Shown here: positions 24,537 through 31,341 of the stretch, in pieces
Layout of the letters: each line of letters starts with the position of its first letter
How positions within the stretch are numbered: position 1 is the stretch's first letter
From: Elusimicrobia bacterium GWC2_64_44
Lineage (GTDB): Bacteria > Elusimicrobiota > Elusimicrobia > Elusimicrobiales > UBA9959
Assembly (NCBI GenBank): GCA_001799845.1
Contig: MGUG01000030.1
Coordinates: forward strand, 1-64,000
Length of the DNA: 64,000 nt
Direction of reading: 5' to 3'
Translations under genes and position numbers: made by a program
Notes under the pieces: model-generated
Told to the model about the DNA's origin: nothing
Seen by the model: the letters and a program-made list of their open reading frames with translations, nothing else
The model's database searches: none

Positions 24537-25070
24537 CTACGCCGGCCTGGGGGACCTGTTATACCAGCCCAGTATCAGCCCCAGCGCCAGCGACCAGAGC
24601 GCGGCCAGGCCTATGCGCAGGTCCGGCGGCAGCAGGAAGGTCACCGTGTGCGCCGGCACCCAGAACCAGAGCAGCGAAAGCAGGCTTTTATCCAGGTTGG
24701 CCCAGTTGGAGCGGCCGTCTATCGCGTTGTCCATCAGGCGGTGGACGAGCACCAGGAAAGGGCCGAACTGCAGGTTCATGGCCAGCGACACGGCGAAGGC
24801 GCGGCCCAGCGCGCCCGGGGCGGGCAGCAGGCCGTGGGCGACCAGCCCGTCGACAAAACCGATAAAGCCGGTAAAGGCGTATTTGATGCAGACCGCGAGC
24901 GCGGCCCAGCCCAGCGCCCTCAGCAGCGTGCCGCGCAGCCCGAAGGGGGAGAATACGCGGCCGGCGCCCAGCCACTTCGAGAGCACCTCGCCCAGCGTGC
25001 CCAGCACAGCGAACTGCGCCATGGCGGTCAGTATAGGATGGGCCTGCACGAGGGAAATATAGCTATCCAT
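24537..25070 (-). CDS. Integral membrane protein with Mpv17/PMP22-like features
   Basis: The 177-residue product has about four membrane helices. The layout resembles Mpv17/PMP22 proteins: an N-terminal YISLVQAHPILT, a middle NLQFGPFLVLVHRLMD (cf. the conserved N-x-x-x-GP and Asp), and a C-terminal LWFWVPAHTVTFLLPPDLRIG stretch like the family W-x-P...F-x-x-P-x-x-R signature. The similarity is by eye only, and Mpv17 proteins are mainly eukaryotic, so the call is tentative. TAAGAT lies 6 bases from the ATG, pointing to a leaderless mRNA. It forms its own transcription unit. Confidence 0.5.
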   Translation of the reverse strand: MDSYISLVQAHPILTAMAQFAVLGTLGEVLSKWLGAGRVFSPFGLRGTLLRALGWAALAVCIKYAFTGFIGFVDGLVAHGLLPAPGALGRAFAVSLAMNLQFGPFLVLVHRLMDNAIDGRSNWANLDKSLLSLLWFWVPAHTVTFLLPPDLRIGLAALWSLALGLILGWYNRSPRPA

Positions 25071-25076
25071 ACGCCT

Positions 25077-25082
25077 ATCTTA
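25077..25082 (-). promoter_or_regulatory. -10 element of a leaderless promoter (gene at 25070)
   Basis: TAAGAT on the minus strand is 6 bases from the ATG. Confidence 0.4.
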
Positions 25083-25148
25083 CCAATTTTAAAAAGCGCC
25101 CGCCCCTTTTGGGCGCCGCGCCCGGAACCCCCTCGCCCTTTCATTTTG

Positions 25149-25154
25149 TAGAAT
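25149..25154 (+). promoter_or_regulatory. -10 element of a leaderless promoter (LysE gene)
   Basis: TAGAAT is 6 bases before GTG 25161. The context TAGAATTAACCCGTGACC closely resembles TATAATTAACCTGTGACC at the M28 gene. Confidence 0.55.
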
Positions 25155-25160
25155 TAACCC

Positions 25161-25775
25161 GTGACCGCACCCGATAACCTGGTATATTTCCTCGGCGTTT
25201 CAGTGGCGCTGACCGTGGCGCCGGGGCCCGATGTGATCTTCCTGGCCTCGCAGGGGCTGGCCGGCGGCCCGCGCGCCGGGCTGGCGGTGGCGCTGGGGCT
25301 CAGTACCGGGCTGCTCGCGCATACCGCGCTGGCCGCCCTGGGCGTGTCGGCCGTGTTCGCCGCCTCGCCGGCCGCCTTCGGCCTGGTGAAATGGGCGGGA
25401 GCCGCCTACATGGTCTGGCTAGCCTGGTGCGCCTTCCGGGAGCGGCCGGTCGCCGCCGGCGCGCGGGGCCCTGCCGGGAGCGCCGCCGCCCTCTACCGGC
25501 GGGGGATCGTCATGAACCTGCTGAACCCCAAGGTAGCGCTGTTCTTCCTGGCGCTGCTGCCCCAGTTCGTAGATCCCGCCCGTGGGCCGGTGCGCGCCCA
25601 GATGGCGGTACTGGGCCTGGTCTTTATGGCGCAGGTCGTGGTCGTCTTCGGAACTATCGGTTACCTGTCGGGCCGCCTCGGCGAGAGATTCCTGCCCGGC
25701 GCCGGCCACGCCCGCGCCATAGCCGCGGCCAAGGGGCTGGTCTTTCTTTCCGTCGCCGTGCTGCTCTCCCTCTGA
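25161..25775 (+). CDS. LysE/RhtB-family amino acid exporter
   Basis: The 204-residue product has about six membrane helices. Family signatures are VALTVAPGPDVIFLASQGLAGGP at residues 15-37, the LGLSTGLLAHTALAALGVSA segment, and GIVMNLLNPKVALFFLALLPQFVDP near residue 115. LysE proteins export basic amino acids, homoserine or threonine; the substrate here is not clear. It would relieve amino-acid overload in an organism that imports peptides, which fits the oligoendopeptidase gene downstream. The start is GTG, without a ribosome-binding site, next to a leaderless -10. Confidence 0.88.
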   Translation: MTAPDNLVYFLGVSVALTVAPGPDVIFLASQGLAGGPRAGLAVALGLSTGLLAHTALAALGVSAVFAASPAAFGLVKWAGAAYMVWLAWCAFRERPVAAGARGPAGSAAALYRRGIVMNLLNPKVALFFLALLPQFVDPARGPVRAQMAVLGLVFMAQVVVVFGTIGYLSGRLGERFLPGAGHARAIAAAKGLVFLSVAVLLSL

Positions 25776-25803
25776 AAGGCGGGGGCGCCTTTGTGATTTT
25801 AGG

Positions 25804-25809
25804 TATAAT
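25804..25809 (+). promoter_or_regulatory. -10 element for pepF
   Basis: TATAAT lies 24 bases before ATG 25834, and GGAGG at 25825-25829 provides a normal ribosome-binding site. This gene therefore contrasts with its leaderless neighbours. Confidence 0.55.
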
Positions 25810-25833
25810 TCTGAAAAGGTTTTTGGAGGAACA

Positions 25834-27654
25834 ATGGCTGAAAAGAAACAGGGCGTGCAGTGGGACCTTACCAGTTACTTCCCGGCTTTCAACGGCCCGG
25901 AGATGCTCAAATTCAAAGCGAAGCTCGCGGCCGACATAGCCGCGCTGCAAAAGAAAGCGGCCAAGCTCCCGCCGCTTTCGGCCAAAACCGCCAACGACTG
26001 GGAGAAACTGCTGCTCACTGCCGAAGAGACCGGCATGCGCCTGGGGCATATCTACTCTTACGTGGGCTGCCTCGAGGCCGCGCACTCCGACAAGGACGAA
26101 TACGCGGCGGAAAGCGCCAGGCTCGACGGGCTCGCCGCGGAATACTCCAAGTTCAGCGTGGACGTGCTGCGGGCGTTCAAGGACGTGCCGGAGAAGGTCT
26201 TCTCCGCCTTCATAAAGCGCGAAAAGCTCAAGGACATCGCCTATTCCCTCAAGCGCCTGCGCGAGCAGGCGAAACGCACCATGACCCCGGCCGAAGAGAA
26301 ACTGGCCGCCGACCTGTCCGTGGACGGGTTCCAGTCCTGGGAGCGCCTCTACAACAAGGTCTCCAGCAAGCTGACCTTCGAGATGCGCTGGCCCGACGGG
26401 CGCGTTGAGACGCTGCCTATCTCGCGCTGGCGCGCGCTGATGGGCGACGCCGACCGCAAGGTGGGCCGGGCCGCCTTCGAGGGCGGCAACAAGGCCTGGG
26501 CGACCATAGAGGACTCCTGCGCCGCCGCGCTGAACGCCCTGTCCGGCACGCGGCAGGCGCTCAACCGCCGCCGCGGCGTGAAGCATTTCCTGGACCAGTC
26601 CCTGTTCCGCGCCGGCATAAAGCGCTCTACCCTCGACGCCATGTACGAGGCCGTCGGGCGGAACCTCGAGCCCGTGCGCGAGATCCTGCGCGTCAAAGCC
26701 GCGGCGATGGGGCGCAAGGGTATAGCTTTCTACGAGAGGGAAGCCCCGCTGCCGCTCAAGGACAACAAGCTCTATACCTGGGAGGAAGGCTCCGCCAAGG
26801 TGGAGGGGGCCTTCGGCCGCGTCTACCCGGCACTGGGGGCCTTCTACAAAGAGTTCCTGGAGAAGAAAATGCTGGAGAGCGAGGCCCGCGGCGGCAAGCG
26901 CCCCGGCGCTTTCTGCACCGGCTCCCACTATATTAAGGAAGGCCGCGTCTACATGACCTTTAACGGCACCCTGGGAGACGTGAACACGCTGGCCCATGAG
27001 ATGGGCCACGCCTGGCACGGCCGCCTGATGCAGGACATGCGCGACTGGGCCACCGAATACCCGATGACGCTGGCCGAGACGGCCTCCATCTTCGGCGAGC
27101 ACCTCCTGGCCGAGGGCATACAGGGCGACCCCGCAGTCCCCGAGGCGCAGAAGCTGATCATGCTCGACGAGTACCTCAGCGGCGCGGCCATCACCATCCT
27201 CGACATCACCGTGCGCTTCCGCTTCGAGAAGGCCTTCCACGAGGAGCGCGTGAAGGGGGAAGTTTCCGTCGCGCGGCTCAAGGAGCTGATGGTGAGCGCG
27301 CAGAAGGAAGTGTTCGGCGACGCGCTGGAGCCGGGCGGCGAGGACCCGCTGTTCTGGGCCTCCAAGCTGCATTTCTACATGGCCGGCGTTTCGTTCTACA
27401 ATTATCCCTACACCTTCGGCTTCCTGATGGCGGCCACGCTGTTCACCAAGTTCAAGGCCGAAGGCCCGGCCTTCCTGCCCAAGTACGAGGCCTTCCTTCG
27501 CCATAGCGGCTCCGACACCGCCGAAGGCGTTGCGCGGCGCAGCCTGGGCGCGGATATCGGCAAGCCGGAGTTCTGGGAGACGGCGATAAAAGGGCTGGCG
27601 CCGCAGCTGGCCCGCTACCGCAAGCTGCTGGCCGGCCTCAAGGTGAACGCGTGA
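25834..27654 (+). CDS. pepF: Oligoendopeptidase F, M3 family
   Basis: The 606-residue cytoplasmic zinc peptidase cleaves short peptides. The zinc motif HEMGHAWHG lies near residue 389 with the third ligand Glu in LAETASIFGEHLL downstream. The segment GKRPGAFCTGSHYIKEGRVYMTFNGT and the C-terminal FYNYPYTFGFLMA are family hallmarks. Length and domain order are typical for PepF. It has a good GGAGG site. Its stop overlaps the next gene by 4 bases (GTGA), so the DUF2238 protein is co-translated. It would finish the breakdown of peptides produced by the exported peptidases. Confidence 0.93.
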   Translation: MAEKKQGVQWDLTSYFPAFNGPEMLKFKAKLAADIAALQKKAAKLPPLSAKTANDWEKLLLTAEETGMRLGHIYSYVGCLEAAHSDKDEYAAESARLDGLAAEYSKFSVDVLRAFKDVPEKVFSAFIKREKLKDIAYSLKRLREQAKRTMTPAEEKLAADLSVDGFQSWERLYNKVSSKLTFEMRWPDGRVETLPISRWRALMGDADRKVGRAAFEGGNKAWATIEDSCAAALNALSGTRQALNRRRGVKHFLDQSLFRAGIKRSTLDAMYEAVGRNLEPVREILRVKAAAMGRKGIAFYEREAPLPLKDNKLYTWEEGSAKVEGAFGRVYPALGAFYKEFLEKKMLESEARGGKRPGAFCTGSHYIKEGRVYMTFNGTLGDVNTLAHEMGHAWHGRLMQDMRDWATEYPMTLAETASIFGEHLLAEGIQGDPAVPEAQKLIMLDEYLSGAAITILDITVRFRFEKAFHEERVKGEVSVARLKELMVSAQKEVFGDALEPGGEDPLFWASKLHFYMAGVSFYNYPYTFGFLMAATLFTKFKAEGPAFLPKYEAFLRHSGSDTAEGVARRSLGADIGKPEFWETAIKGLAPQLARYRKLLAGLKVNA

Positions 27655-28259
27655 CGAAGAAGCTGCCGCATTTGCTGCTGGGCTTTTACCTCGCGGAATT
27701 CCTGGCGCTGGCCGTGAACCCCTATTCCAGGGACGTCTGGTTCGCAGAGAACCTGCCTATGGTCCTCATCGTGGGAGCGCTGATCCTCACCTACCGGCGC
27801 TTCGCCTTCTCCAACGCCTCGTACCTGTGCATGAGCGCGCTGGTGTTCCTGCATACCATAGGCGGGCACTACACCTTCGAGCGGGTGCCGTTCGGCTTCG
27901 TGACCGACCTGTTCGGGTTCACGCGCAACCACTACGACCGCATAGCGCATTTCTCGGTCGGCTTCTACGCCTACCCCATCGCCGAGTTCATATGGCGCAA
28001 GGGCTACAGCAGGTCCAAAGGGCTGCTGGCGTTCACCGGGATCACCGCCATCTTCACCGTGGCGGCCGTCTACGAGATCATAGAGTGGTGGTACGCCGCC
28101 TCGGCGGACCCGGAGGCGGGCATCGCCTTCCTGGGCAGCCAGGGCGACGTCTGGGACGCCCAGAAGGACATGTTGGCCGACGGGCTGGGCTCCATCTGCG
28201 CCGCCGTCGCCTTCCTCTTCCACTACAAGGACCCGCCGGGGACGCAAGACGCCGCCTGA
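27651..28259 (+). CDS. DUF2238/YjdF-family membrane protein
   Basis: The 202-residue product has about five membrane helices and matches DUF2238: VFLHTIGGHYTFERVPFG near residue 65, TRNHYDRIAHFSVGF near residue 95, YEIIEWW, and GSQGDVWDAQKDMLADGLG near residue 160. These conserved His, Arg, Glu and Asp residues sit at helix ends and may form an active or metal site, but the family function is not known to me. GTG start overlaps the pepF stop. A bidirectional terminator follows. Confidence 0.85.
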   Translation: MTKKLPHLLLGFYLAEFLALAVNPYSRDVWFAENLPMVLIVGALILTYRRFAFSNASYLCMSALVFLHTIGGHYTFERVPFGFVTDLFGFTRNHYDRIAHFSVGFYAYPIAEFIWRKGYSRSKGLLAFTGITAIFTVAAVYEIIEWWYAASADPEAGIAFLGSQGDVWDAQKDMLADGLGSICAAVAFLFHYKDPPGTQDAA

Positions 28260-28263
28260 AATA

Positions 28264-28295
28264 AAAAACCCCGGTTCCGACCGGGGTTTTTTATC
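28264..28295. terminator. Bidirectional terminator
   Basis: AAAAAACCCCGGT pairs with ACCGGGGTTTTTT around TCCG between convergent genes. Confidence 0.88.
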
Positions 28296-28311
28296 GGTCC
28301 GCGGGGCGGGC

Positions 28312-29241
28312 TCAGTCGTCGGTAGTTATGCCGTTGAAGAAGCTTCGGTTCAGAGCGGTCTCTCCGGACTCTTCGCCGGTGGCCTGCGGCACCACGCCGG
28401 TCCAGTACTCAGGCGAGAACATGGTGCCGGTGTTGAGGTAAAGCTGGTCGGTGGAATAGATCACGTTGCAGTCGCGCTTGTAGGGCATCTCGGGGCAGCC
28501 GTACTTGCTGAAGACGGCGTAGCGGTAGTCGAAGCCGCCCTGCCCGGCCTCCCGGAGGCCCTGGGACGAGAAATACTTGAAGCCCACCACGTCGGGGCCG
28601 TAGCTGGGGAGCAGCTTGCCCGTCTTGCTGATGTAGGAAATAAAGGTGACCGCGTGCCCGGTCTTGGTGGTGCGGTTGATGTTGACGAAGTCGCCGGGCA
28701 GCAGCTTGTCGAAGGTGCGCCGCTCGCCCATGCCGAAATTTATCAGGGCGTCGGCGGTGCCGTCGGCCTTGAAGTCATGGTTGACCCAGATATGGCCCTT
28801 CAGGTCGGTGATGGCCAGGCCCTCGAAGCTGCGCTTGGGCAGGTAATTGTAGACCGAATAGTCGCCGGTCTCCCTGGCGTAGAGGTCGAAGGCGGTGAGG
28901 ATGACCTCCATCTGGGCGGCCACGCACATCGTGAGCGGGGCGCGGCGGGCCTTGATGGTGCCGAAGGTGTGGTATTCGATATCGTGCGTCAGGATGGAGT
29001 TGATGTCGTAGCCGAGCAGGCCGTAATTCTTGTAGAGGTGGTCCACGGCCTTGAGCACGTAGGCGTTGAAATACTTGTCGCCGGCGCGTGCGCCGGCGCG
29101 CAGCGGCACGGCCACCTCGGGTGCGGCCGGCAGGGTCAGCTCGCGCAGGTCTTGCAGCTGAAGGGAATTAAGGGTGAAGGCGGTCTGCGCCGAAGCGCCG
29201 CAGGGAAGTGCGATTGCAAGTAGTAGGAGAAGCCTGGTCAT
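28312..29241 (-). CDS. Exported protein, possible papain-fold cysteine hydrolase
   Basis: The 309-residue product has a signal peptide (residues 1-18, PCGASA). I do not recognise a named family. Cys106 in PLTMCVAAQME lies at the start of a hydrophobic helix, and His196 lies in LPGDFVNINRTTKTGHAVTFISYI, a strand that looks like the catalytic His strand of CHAP or NlpC/P60 amidases (GD-x-V ... GH-x-V-x-F). This Cys-then-His order suggests a peptidoglycan or peptide hydrolase. Next to an L,D-transpeptidase gene on the same strand, a cell-wall role is plausible. A Shine-Dalgarno site GAGG and a full promoter are present. Confidence 0.55.
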   Translation of the reverse strand: MTRLLLLLAIALPCGASAQTAFTLNSLQLQDLRELTLPAAPEVAVPLRAGARAGDKYFNAYVLKAVDHLYKNYGLLGYDINSILTHDIEYHTFGTIKARRAPLTMCVAAQMEVILTAFDLYARETGDYSVYNYLPKRSFEGLAITDLKGHIWVNHDFKADGTADALINFGMGERRTFDKLLPGDFVNINRTTKTGHAVTFISYISKTGKLLPSYGPDVVGFKYFSSQGLREAGQGGFDYRYAVFSKYGCPEMPYKRDCNVIYSTDQLYLNTGTMFSPEYWTGVVPQATGEESGETALNRSFFNGITTDD

Positions 29242-29272
29242 TTGACATTCCTCAAGTCGTCCGCTTCATATA

Positions 29273-29300
29273 ATTATACAACTATAGAAGTGCGTGTCAA
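29273..29300 (-). promoter_or_regulatory. Promoter for the exported hydrolase candidate
   Basis: On the minus strand, a perfect TTGACA (29295-29300) and TATAAT (29273-29278) are spaced 16 bases, giving a leader of about 25 bases with a GAGG site. Confidence 0.75.
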
Positions 29301-29305
29301 CAAGT

Positions 29306-29992
29306 TCAGGGTTTGGCTGACGGGGTGACGCCCTTAACGCAGATGGCGGCGTTGGACCTGCCGTTGGCCTTGATCAGGGTGTATAAGGTCTTGGCGTCGG
29401 CCTTGGAGAGGCGGATGCAGCCGTGAGAGGCGGGCTGGCCCAGCAGATGTTCGGCGTTGGTGCCGTGCATGGCGATATTGCCGTTGAAGAAGACGCTGTG
29501 CGGCATCGGGGCCTTGTTGTAGAGGCTGGAGTAGTGCATCTCCTCGATGAAATCGGGGGCGAAGCATTTGCCGCTGCCGGGCGTGCCGTTCTTCGGGAGC
29601 AGCCCCGAGGAGATCTTGAAGGTCTGGTCGAAGTCCTTGGCCTGCACGTTGACGCGCTGGCGGTCGAGGTACACCGTTATCTTCACCAGCGCGTTCTCTA
29701 TGCGCTTGGGGTCCGTGATCTGGAAGCGCGCGGGGGAGAGGCCGAAGGCGAGGGCGACCTCCTCGGGGGTATGCTCGTCGATGAACGCCGCGGGATCGGC
29801 CAGGGCCTCGGCCTGCAGCGCGGTGAGGACGTGGTCGCCGGCCTCGGCCGGGGCCGGCACGGGGCCGGGCTGCTCCAGCTGCGCGGGGCTGACGCCCAGC
29901 GCCGGCAGCTGGCGCTGTATGGTCACAAAATCGAGGGAAAAAGCGGGGGTGGAACCGAGCACAAGAGCCGCAAGCGCGAGAATATTCTTCAT
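29306..29992 (-). CDS. Exported L,D-transpeptidase (YkuD domain)
   Basis: The 228-residue product has a signal peptide (STPAFS) and a C-terminal YkuD domain with the catalytic signature HGTNAEHLLGQPASHGCIRLS, where Cys is the nucleophile. The domain starts near residue 105 (ALVKITVYLDRQRVNV). Such enzymes form 3-3 cross-links in peptidoglycan or attach proteins to it; they act in the periplasm. About 75 residues before the domain form a Pro/Ala-rich linker and a helical part. GGAGG precedes the ATG by 8 bases. The upstream gap contains an AGGGCC-rich palindrome. Confidence 0.88.
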   Translation of the reverse strand: MKNILALAALVLGSTPAFSLDFVTIQRQLPALGVSPAQLEQPGPVPAPAEAGDHVLTALQAEALADPAAFIDEHTPEEVALAFGLSPARFQITDPKRIENALVKITVYLDRQRVNVQAKDFDQTFKISSGLLPKNGTPGSGKCFAPDFIEEMHYSSLYNKAPMPHSVFFNGNIAMHGTNAEHLLGQPASHGCIRLSKADAKTLYTLIKANGRSNAAICVKGVTPSAKP

Positions 29993-30055
29993 TAACTTTG
30001 CCTCCGGTTAAACTCTGCCCTCTTACTATAACTTTCTTGAGCCCGACCGGAGATG

Positions 30056-30116
30056 AAGCGAAGGGCCTAATTCCCTTCCGCCTTTTGCCGCCGCAAACCT
30101 GGGCCCTTTGGTTTGT
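30056..30116 (-). promoter_or_regulatory. AGGCC-type palindromic region upstream of the L,D-transpeptidase
   Basis: The minus strand carries CCAAAGGGCCCAGG and GAATTAGGCCCTTCG, resembling the AGGCC palindromes at 384-432 and 12308-12350. TATAGT (30025-30030) is a likely -10 between this region and the gene. Confidence 0.35.
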
Positions 30117-30150
30117 ATCCAACTTCACATTGCTTTCCCGCCACCGCCTG

Positions 30151-30203
30151 CTATACTATAATCGGCTCGGCCTCCCGCCCAAAAGTGGAGGCCCAATTTT
30201 TTA
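30151..30203 (+). other. Orphan promoter-like and terminator-like pair
   Basis: TATACT/TATAAT (30152-30162) on the plus strand is followed by hairpin GGCCTCC/GGAGGCC and TTTTTT. No gene lies between. It could make only a very short RNA, or the hairpin may end transcription from elsewhere. The gap 29993-30602 otherwise holds repeats B and C. Confidence 0.3.
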
Positions 30204-30265
30204 TATCCCCTAATCTATAATCCATGTTCGGCGGCCTACCGCAGGGGCTCGAAGTTTGGCGGCCT

Positions 30266-30388
30266 ACCGTGGGGACGGGCCCGTCAAAACCGCGGTCTCG
30301 CACACAGTGCTCGCCGCTGCCCGCCTCAGCCCTCGCGCTACGCAAGCTCGGGCTTCCGGCATGCTTTTGCCGGACCCATCCCCACGGT
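30266..30388 (+). repeat. Structured intergenic repeat, family B copy 3
   Basis: Arms are the same as copy 1 (ACCGTGGGGACGGGCCCG and its partner at 30371-30388). The inner hairpin reads AGCCC-TC-GC, loop GCTACGCAA (30337-30345), GC-TC-GGGCT. A fragment GGCGGCCTACCGCAGGGG at 30230-30247 repeats the left border with the copy 2 arm sequence. Confidence 0.8.
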
Positions 30389-30420
30389 CTCCGCCGGCTT
30401 CTAACTGGTACAGCATAGAG

Positions 30421-30592
30421 AGAAAGAACCGGAGGGGTGGCAGGGGTGCTGCCCCCCGAACCCTTTGCGGAAGGGGGGGCCCCGCCTTAAATTCCCAAGG
30501 CGGGGGGAAACCGACGCAAGGGTTTCCATCTTCCAGGGTTCGGGGGGTAGTACCCCTGCCAGGCCCCCGACTTCGCTTCTCGCGGTTCTTTC
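30421..30592 (+). repeat. Structured intergenic repeat, family C copy 1
   Basis: Arms of over 40 bases pair (AGAAAGAACCG at the ends, GGCAGGGGTGCTGCCCCCCG inside). The core holds hairpin CCCCGCCTT/AAGGCGGGG around AAATTCCC and hairpin GGAAACC/GGTTTCC. It lies 10 bases beyond the stop of the Ehr small-subunit gene. Confidence 0.78.
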
Positions 30593-30602
30593 TTTTAGTG
30601 GA

Positions 30603-31340
30603 TTAGTCTATCCTGCCGATGAGGCGGAGGAGGGCGTCGAGGATGCTGAGGGGATGCGGTGGGCAGCCGGGGATGTACATGTCTACGGGGATGTCTGCGG
30701 GGATGCCGACGCACTCCTCGTGCCCGGCGTAGGGGCCGCCGGAGATGGCGCAGGCGCCGCTGGCTATGACCACCTTGGGCGAAGGCAGGGCGTCGTAAGT
30801 TTTGCGCAGCGCCAGCTCCATGTTGCGCGTTACCGGCCCCGTGATCAGCAGCCCGTCTGCGTGGCGCGGCGAAGCCACGAACTGCACCCCGAAGCGCCCC
30901 AGGTCCCAGGCCGGCGTAGCCAGCACGTTGCAGTCCGCCTCGCAGGCGTTGCAGCCGCCGGCGCTGACCTGCCGCAGCCGGAACGAACGGCCAAAGAGCC
31001 CGCGCAGCTCGGCCCCGAGCGTTTCCGCGCGCCGGTACTCCCCGCCGGTTACCACCAGCGAACCCCGGTCCGACGCGCAAAGTTTATATTCCCGCGTAAA
31101 TTCCACGGCCTCGGGCGCCGCCTTGGCGCAGGCCCCGCAGAACACGCAGCGGCCCAGGTCCAGCCCAGGGTTCTCGCCGGCAGAGATGCCGCCGTAAGGG
31201 CAGGCCGCGGCCGCCTTCTCGAGATGGCGCGACTTAAGCCGCGGCACGCCCAGCCCGCGGTGGGGCAGCTTCAGCTCCGGCGCCGGGAACTCCATGGTCC
31301 GGTAGCCTTGCTTGATCCTCGCCAGCAGCGCTTTGATCAT
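30603..31340 (-). CDS. Ehr/hydrogenase-4-type small subunit with ferredoxin domain (HyfI/NuoB-like)
   Basis: The 245-residue product is the last gene of the operon. Residues 40-85 hold a ferredoxin-like part (ACPYGG and CVFCGACAKAAP). Residues from about 120 form a NuoB-type domain, with GGCNACEADC, SGACAISGGPYAG and IPGCPPHP keeping the cysteines for the proximal [4Fe-4S] cluster. This ferredoxin/NuoB fusion is uncommon; in most hydrogenase-4 clusters the two are separate genes. It would carry electrons from ferredoxin toward the large-subunit site on the cytoplasmic side. It starts 1 base after the large-subunit stop. Confidence 0.85.
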   Translation of the reverse strand: MIKALLARIKQGYRTMEFPAPELKLPHRGLGVPRLKSRHLEKAAAACPYGGISAGENPGLDLGRCVFCGACAKAAPEAVEFTREYKLCASDRGSLVVTGGEYRRAETLGAELRGLFGRSFRLRQVSAGGCNACEADCNVLATPAWDLGRFGVQFVASPRHADGLLITGPVTRNMELALRKTYDALPSPKVVIASGACAISGGPYAGHEECVGIPADIPVDMYIPGCPPHPLSILDALLRLIGRID

Positions 31341-31341
31341 A

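Noticed and set aside
30224-30606. Frames of 64 and 116 codons on the plus strand, the first 4 bases after a TATAAT
   Set aside because: Both run through repeats B and C; the products look like translated repeats, and similar frames occur in the copy at 15070.
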